A stretch of 64,000 nt of DNA from Candidatus Anstonella stagnisolia (GTDB lineage: Archaea > Micrarchaeota > Micrarchaeia > Anstonellales > Anstonellaceae): contig CABMCJ010000002.1 of the NCBI GenBank assembly GCA_902384585.1, positions 79,062 through 143,061 of the forward strand, read 5' to 3'. Both the position numbers and the translations under genes were made by a program. The notes beneath the pieces are model-generated. The model did no database searches and was not told the DNA's origin. It worked only from the letters and a program-made list of their open reading frames with translations. Below are positions 59,517 through 64,000 of the stretch, piece after piece; position 1 is the first letter of the stretch; each line of letters begins with the position of its first letter.

Positions 59517-60425
59517 CTATAGGATATCGAATTTCGGGCGGGAATTCTCAACTGCACCAAGGAACAGGAACTGCATTATGGCAAGCAGGGCGAGTATGCC
59601 TGCGAGCGCGGTTGCGCTTATGCTCACCTGCCCGCCTCCTATGAAGGAGAGGAGTATGATGAGGAATGCAACGCCCAGCGAGGGCATTATCACGCCGAAA
59701 ATCATGAAGAACATCACAAGCGGGTTGAGCTTTTGCCCGTAAGACTTGAGCGCGATTGTCTGCTCCTTTGAAATCTGGTCAAGCACCGCGTCAAGGCCCT
59801 TTTCTATATCGGAACCGGAAGTGATGGAGCTTGAGAGCTGAAGGACCAGGCGGCGGAAATATGTTGAAGGGTTTTGGGCAGCGGCTTCTGCGAGCGCAAC
59901 GTTCACGGACACGCCAAGCGTCACTTTCTCGACTATTTTGTTGAACTCCACGCTCACTTCGCCGTATTCGCGGCTTATGCCAAGGAGCGCATTGAAAAGC
60001 GGCACGCCAGCCTTTATGCTTATTTGCATGTGCCTGCCTGCGAACACGAGCTCCTGGTCTATAAGGCGCGCACGCTGCTTTGCGCGCACGCTTGGGAATG
60101 CCATCACGTAGAAGAACATCAGGACAAGGTATATTGGCGCGAGTACGAGGGAAAATAGCGCATTCGCATTGAGCGTGGAGAGGAGGAAGTAGGTGAGCGC
60201 GGAGAGGAAAATGCAAAGCGCGAGTGCGAGAACGCTTGCGGATGCGATATACTCCACGGGCTGCTCGTTCATGCCCGCCTGCACGAGCTTGTTTTTCAGG
60301 TCGGGAAAGCGCAATGCGAGGGCTGAAAAGAAATTCTTGAAGGGAACAGGGGATTTTGCAGCGGCAGCCTCGCGCATGGGAACTGCCACGAAGGGGTGCG
60401 GGGCGATTGGCTGCTCTTTTTTCAT
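59517..60425 (-). CDS. TadC/FlaJ-type pilus assembly membrane protein (second copy)
   Basis: The 302-residue protein has the T2SSF-like segment FAGRHMQISIKAGVPLFNALLGIS and the conserved LQLSSSITSGSDIEKGLDAVLDQISKEQ, plus three to four membrane segments. It differs from its neighbour, so the two may form a heterodimeric platform, as in TadB/TadC. The preceding gene on the same strand encodes the very large proline-rich protein. Confidence 0.9.
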   Translation of the reverse strand: MKKEQPIAPHPFVAVPMREAAAAKSPVPFKNFFSALALRFPDLKNKLVQAGMNEQPVEYIASASVLALALCIFLSALTYFLLSTLNANALFSLVLAPIYLVLMFFYVMAFPSVRAKQRARLIDQELVFAGRHMQISIKAGVPLFNALLGISREYGEVSVEFNKIVEKVTLGVSVNVALAEAAAQNPSTYFRRLVLQLSSSITSGSDIEKGLDAVLDQISKEQTIALKSYGQKLNPLVMFFMIFGVIMPSLGVAFLIILLSFIGGGQVSISATALAGILALLAIMQFLFLGAVENSRPKFDIL

Positions 60426-60483
60426 AGCCTCAACTCAGTCTATATGGGGCGCTTGTTTTTTAAATTTCCCGTAGGGTGCCGCA

Positions 60484-63400
60484 TTATTTTTTGAATTTCT
60501 TGCTGCCTGAGCCCTGAAGCCGCTCGAACGCGCTTTCTGCGGATGCAAGCCCGCCCTCCTGCGAAGAAGCCTGTGGGGTTGAAGGGGTTGGGGCGCCTCC
60601 CATGCGCTCGCGCACCTTTGCGGTGAAATCCGCATTGCTCATGCCGCCCATCTTGTAAATTTCGTAAAGCCACTTGAGGTTCTCCTTCGCATATGCGATT
60701 ACTTCGGGGTCTTCAAGCTGCGCATCTTGTGAAGAGGGAGTGGGGGAGAGCTGCTGCAAAGTTTTTGGAATCGGGGCTTGCCCGCCGGCTTGCTGCGCTT
60801 TTTTGGGGGGAGGCAGCGGGATTTCCTCTTCCTGCGTTTCCTCCTGCATTTTCTTTTTTGGAAGCGGGGGCGCGAATTCTTCGTTTCCAGGGCCTTCCTG
60901 CGTTTCTTGGGGCATTTCTTCCTGCTGGATTTCTTCCCCGGATGGCTGCAGTTTCTTTTTTGGTTTTGGGGGAAGCGGGAGCATGTTTTGGGGCGCTTCC
61001 TGCGCATGCTCTTGCTGCAGGTTTTCCGAAAGTTCCTGCCCCTCTTCTTGGGCTGGCGCAACCTGCTTTCTTATGGGCTGCCTTTGGGGCAGGGCGGGTT
61101 TTCTTGCGGGCGCGGCTTGCGGGTATGCACTCGGCTGCGCTTGAGGATATTGGGGAGGATAAGGCTGCTGCGCGGGAGGGCGGTATTGCTGGGGGTAAGG
61201 CTGCTGTGCGGGATAGGCAGGCTGCTGCAAAGGCGGGCGGGGCGGGTTGGGATACGGGGCTTGCGAAGGAGGCTGCCTGTATTGCTGCGGATAAGCTTGG
61301 GGGGGATATGCGGGTTGTAGTTGCCTGGGATAGGGAGGCTGGCGCATTGGGGCAGGATAGGGCGGTTGCTGGGATGAAACGGGCTGCTGGGGAGGGGAGA
61401 TTGGGCGCATTTGCTGGGGGTAAGCGGGCTGGCGGGCTTGGGAAGGCTGGCGCATCTGGTATGGGGAAAGCGGCTGGGTTTGGGATTGGTATTGCTGGGG
61501 CGGGACTTGCGGGCGCACTTGCTGCGGGTATTGCACTGGTTGGGGCGCGCGGCTCTGGGCTCTTGGGGTTGGCTGCTGGGCAGGGGGCGCGGCAATTGCC
61601 TGTTGGGCTGGGGGCTGCGGGCGCATTTTTGGAGCTGGTTTTGCAAATGCAACCGTAACTTCCTGCTGCGCTTGTGCGCGCGGCATTCTTTGCTGCGGAT
61701 AAGTGGAAAGAGGGGGGGCGGTTGCCTGCGCCTGCGTTGTGTGCGCATGCTGCAAAGGAATTTGCGCTTGCGTCCCTAAGGGCTGCGTTGGGTAAGCGGG
61801 AGAAGTTACTGGGCGCGGCTGGGCTTGGGGCTGCGGCTGCACTGCTGCCTTTGTGCGCGAAGAGGGTTTTTTCATTGGGGCGGCTGGAGCTTGCGTTTGT
61901 TGCGGCATTTCCTGCTGGGATTTTGCTTTCCCTTTTTTCTTTTGGAGTGCGGGCGGTTGGGGCGCAATGCCGGTTTTTTTCTTTTGGGAAGTGGGTGCTG
62001 CGGGCGTGGGGGAGGGCTTTTCATTTTGGGCAGGGAACCCGGAAAGCGATTGGGGAAATTCTTCTGCCCCCTGAAGCGGCATTTGTTTTGCCTGCTTTTT
62101 CCCTCCTTTTTTTCTTGCAGGCATTGGCGCAGTGGCTTCAATTTGCGGCTGCGGGGCAGCCGCTTTTTCTTTTCCTTTCTTTTTGGATTTTAGAGGCGCT
62201 TGCGGCTGCGGTGCGGGCTCTTCCTGCAATTCGTATGCGGGCGTTATTATGGGCTCGGCGGGATTTTTTCCGGCGGGCTTTTTGGAAGGGATTGGGGTTT
62301 CCTGCTGCGCTTTTGCTCTGGGCATGAGCTTTTGGGGCGCGATTGCTTTTTGGGGCTGTTTGGGGGCAAACAGGACTGGCTTTAGCTTGCCCTTTGCAGC
62401 GGGCTTTTCCTGCGAAAGAACTGCCTTCTTCTCTTTTCCTTTTGGAATTGCAGGCTGCTCCTGCTCTTCTTTGGTTTGTTCTTCTTTTATTTGGGAAACG
62501 TGCCTTGCTTTTGCGGGCTTTGCCTTTGCGCTTGGGGGGGTAGGGAGGAATGCGTGGGGCTCTTGTTCGCTTTCTTGGGAAGCCGCGGGCTGCTCTTGCA
62601 TTTCCTTTTCCGCCGGGGCTTCCTGCTCTTCCTGCGCCTCCTTGCGCTTGCTTGCGAATTTCCTTAGTATTTCCTCAAGCTCCTGCTGCTCGCTTGAAGG
62701 CGGCTCCTGCGCTGGTGCGCGTTTTTCCTCGTCGGCTGAACTTTCCCGCTGCTCTTTTTCCTCTTGGGAAAAAAGCCCGCGCTCAGGCTGGATTTCACGT
62801 TCGGGCCCTTTTTCTTCTTCAATAGTATTTTCCTGCGGCTGCATTTCCTCGCGCGCTTCTTTTCCAAATGAAGGCTTTGCTTTTGGGATTTTTGGGACTG
62901 AAGTTCCGGTAGGTGCGATTGGCTTTATTATGAGTTTCTCTTCCTCCTCTTGGGAGTCGCGCTCTTTGTTCCCCTCTTCTTCGTGCGCTGCCTCTTCGCC
63001 TTCTTCGGGCGGTTCAGGCGGCGGGGCGCGCACAGGCGGGATGGGAGGTGCCGCCCTTGCGGTGCGCGATTGCTGCGAAAGGGAAGGGATTGGAGGGGGG
63101 GAAGGGGAAACTGAATACATGGGCTTTATGGGGATTGCCTTTCCGCCCACCATCATTGTGCTTGATGGGGACTGGGCTGGAGAAGCTTTTGAAACAGGGA
63201 TTGATGGCGGGGCGGTTTGCATTCTTGCAGATGCTGGCGCGTATGCGGGCTGCGGTATTTTTGCAGACACTGGAATGGGTGGGACTGTGCTGGATTTGGA
63301 ACCTGGTTGCATTGCAGTGGATACCGATGGTGGCGTGATTTGAGTTTTTGCATAGGAGACTGGCGGTTGCGGGACGTATGCGCTCTCGGCTGGGTATGCG

Positions 63401-63888
63401 GGGGATGAGATTATTGGGGCTGAGGGGGCGGATTGCACTGCCACCTTTCCTGCGGAAGAGGGAAGCCTGGATTTTTTCACGTGCGCTGCGCGCTCAAGGG
63501 ATTCAAAGGGGGTGCCCGCCGGGGATTCCTTTTTCCCAAACACCATCCCAAAAGAGGTTTTGAGCATTGAGATTGGGGAATCCGAAGTTGCGGATGCGCC
63601 CTCGGGCGCGGCTGTTGCGAAAGTGGGGGCTGCGGAGATTGGCATTTTAAGCTCTGGGCGGGAAATGGACTGCTGGTAGTATGCTGCCAAAAGCTTGCGC
63701 TCCATGTTTTGCGCGCGCGAAAGAAGTTCAGGGAACTCCACGTGCTCAAACACTTGGGACGCTTCTGCCTGCGAAAGAAGCGAAAGCTCTGACTCGTCGC
63801 GCTTTATTGTAAGGAGATCTTTCTCCAGATTTTTTGCCCGCTTTGAAAGGGATTCAAAGGAAGGCAGCGAATCGGGTGTGCCTGCCAT
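60484..63888 (-). CDS. giant Pro/Gln-rich protein in the pilus cluster
   Basis: The product is about 1134 residues from ATG 63888 (MAGTPDSLPSFESL). Residues 1-90 form a coiled-coil-like helical domain. Residues about 90-310 are Pro/Ala/Ser-rich, 310-500 strongly Glu/Gln/Lys-rich, 500-700 Pro/Lys/Ala-rich and 700-960 are dense in PQ, YPQQ and QPPYP repeats. The last 80 residues contain ENLKWLYEIYKMGGMSNADF, resembling a SHOCT-type module. There is no signal or membrane segment. It lies between a probable pilus ATPase and the TadC/FlaJ genes, and its start overlaps the ATPase stop region by 1 bp spacing. Function is unknown. Confidence 0.8.
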   Translation of the reverse strand: MAGTPDSLPSFESLSKRAKNLEKDLLTIKRDESELSLLSQAEASQVFEHVEFPELLSRAQNMERKLLAAYYQQSISRPELKMPISAAPTFATAAPEGASATSDSPISMLKTSFGMVFGKKESPAGTPFESLERAAHVKKSRLPSSAGKVAVQSAPSAPIISSPAYPAESAYVPQPPVSYAKTQITPPSVSTAMQPGSKSSTVPPIPVSAKIPQPAYAPASARMQTAPPSIPVSKASPAQSPSSTMMVGGKAIPIKPMYSVSPSPPPIPSLSQQSRTARAAPPIPPVRAPPPEPPEEGEEAAHEEEGNKERDSQEEEEKLIIKPIAPTGTSVPKIPKAKPSFGKEAREEMQPQENTIEEEKGPEREIQPERGLFSQEEKEQRESSADEEKRAPAQEPPSSEQQELEEILRKFASKRKEAQEEQEAPAEKEMQEQPAASQESEQEPHAFLPTPPSAKAKPAKARHVSQIKEEQTKEEQEQPAIPKGKEKKAVLSQEKPAAKGKLKPVLFAPKQPQKAIAPQKLMPRAKAQQETPIPSKKPAGKNPAEPIITPAYELQEEPAPQPQAPLKSKKKGKEKAAAPQPQIEATAPMPARKKGGKKQAKQMPLQGAEEFPQSLSGFPAQNEKPSPTPAAPTSQKKKTGIAPQPPALQKKKGKAKSQQEMPQQTQAPAAPMKKPSSRTKAAVQPQPQAQPRPVTSPAYPTQPLGTQAQIPLQHAHTTQAQATAPPLSTYPQQRMPRAQAQQEVTVAFAKPAPKMRPQPPAQQAIAAPPAQQPTPRAQSRAPQPVQYPQQVRPQVPPQQYQSQTQPLSPYQMRQPSQARQPAYPQQMRPISPPQQPVSSQQPPYPAPMRQPPYPRQLQPAYPPQAYPQQYRQPPSQAPYPNPPRPPLQQPAYPAQQPYPQQYRPPAQQPYPPQYPQAQPSAYPQAAPARKPALPQRQPIRKQVAPAQEEGQELSENLQQEHAQEAPQNMLPLPPKPKKKLQPSGEEIQQEEMPQETQEGPGNEEFAPPLPKKKMQEETQEEEIPLPPPKKAQQAGGQAPIPKTLQQLSPTPSSQDAQLEDPEVIAYAKENLKWLYEIYKMGGMSNADFTAKVRERMGGAPTPSTPQASSQEGGLASAESAFERLQGSGSKKFKK

Positions 63889-63889
63889 G

Positions 63890-64000
63890 TCAAGCCTCAA
63901 GGTTTATGGAAGCGTTCTTTGATGCAAGCTCCACAATCTCTTCAGGGTCCATGTAATAGCGGGAGGTTATAAGGCCGAACGTGTTCACGTCCTTGTAGCC
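63890..64000 (-). CDS. C-terminal end of a probable pilus/secretion ATPase (partial)
   Basis: Only the last 36 residues are inside the window, reading DVNTFGLITSRYYMDPEEIV and ending NLEA. Their position at the head of the pilus cluster suggests a FlaI/TadA-type ATPase, but the fragment is too short to prove it. The stop TGA is one base before the ATG of the giant protein. Confidence 0.5.
   Translation of the reverse strand, partial: GYKDVNTFGLITSRYYMDPEEIVELASKNASINLEA

Noticed and set aside
60674-63343. long plus-strand open frames opposite the giant protein
   Set aside because: They mirror the Pro/Gln/Glu-rich repeats of the minus-strand gene and have Gly/Cys/Phe-rich low-complexity content.
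60484-63888. CRISPR or tandem DNA repeat array
   Set aside because: The repetition is in amino-acid composition (PQ, YPQQ) with varied codons, not in regular repeat-spacer units.

Overview
The window is about 64 kb of an archaeal chromosome, most likely from a DPANN lineage near Micrarchaeota or Diapherotrites. The evidence is information-processing genes of archaeal type (exosome, RpoP, prefoldin beta, proteasome alpha, Cdc48, Orc1/Cdc6, Trm1, KEOPS subunits, Lrp/AsnC regulators), intron-containing tRNAs, leaderless starts about 22-28 bp after TATA boxes, and a pilin signal of the KGQAAMEYL type common in DPANN genomes. Genes are packed tightly on both strands. GC is roughly 45-50 percent by eye, with frequent GCG, GAG, AAG and TGC codons.

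Layout: 0-3 kb, tRNA-Gly with a T-loop intron, a secreted anchored protein and S-adenosylhomocysteinase. 3-6 kb, ADP-forming acyl-CoA synthetase (both subunits) followed by a tail-anchored winged-helix protein. 6-15 kb, beta-CASP nuclease, peroxiredoxin, cobalamin adenosyltransferase, 2Fe-2S ferredoxin, thioredoxin reductase, Trm1, a divergent EPSP-synthase relative, and a hidden eL41. 15-23 kb, Bud32 broken by an amber codon, a site-2 protease pair, Cdc48, a C/D box sRNA, a long Cys-rich protein with a divergent double Lrp regulator, and Orc1/Cdc6. 23-41 kb, MFS transporter, an EndoQ-like nuclease, a GalT/HIT enzyme, PurE, an ATP-cone nuclease, FKBP lipoprotein, proton-pumping pyrophosphatase, M48 and rhomboid proteases, proline dehydrogenase, cation transporters, a glycosyltransferase and a membrane thioredoxin. 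41-47 kb, intron-containing tRNA-Thr, PurA, a DHH phosphoesterase, and a second Lrp/Cys-rich locus in which the long protein is split into two genes. 47-52 kb, the archaeal exosome-proteasome superoperon (psmA, SBDS, rrp4, rrp41, rrp42, eL43, rpoP, pcc1, pfdB). 52-57 kb, ProC, an ArsR-glutaredoxin pair, an anion ABC transporter without a binding protein, and a phosphoglycerate mutase. 57-64 kb, a type IV pilus-like cluster with pilin, two TadC/FlaJ proteins, a very large Pro/Gln-rich protein and the end of a probable secretion ATPase.

The strongest candidate for an undescribed system is the pairing, seen twice, of a duplicated Cys-rich protein family with a divergently transcribed regulator made of two tandem Lrp/AsnC units (19.2-21.9 kb and 44.1-46.7 kb). 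Other leads are the giant low-complexity protein in the pilus cluster, a three-way-junction element between SBDS and rrp4, and several reading-frame breaks (Bud32 amber, 14.2-kb TGA, 40.8-kb frameshift, proC leader). The breaks may be assembly errors, decay or recoding. All calls come from reading the sequence; no database search was run.
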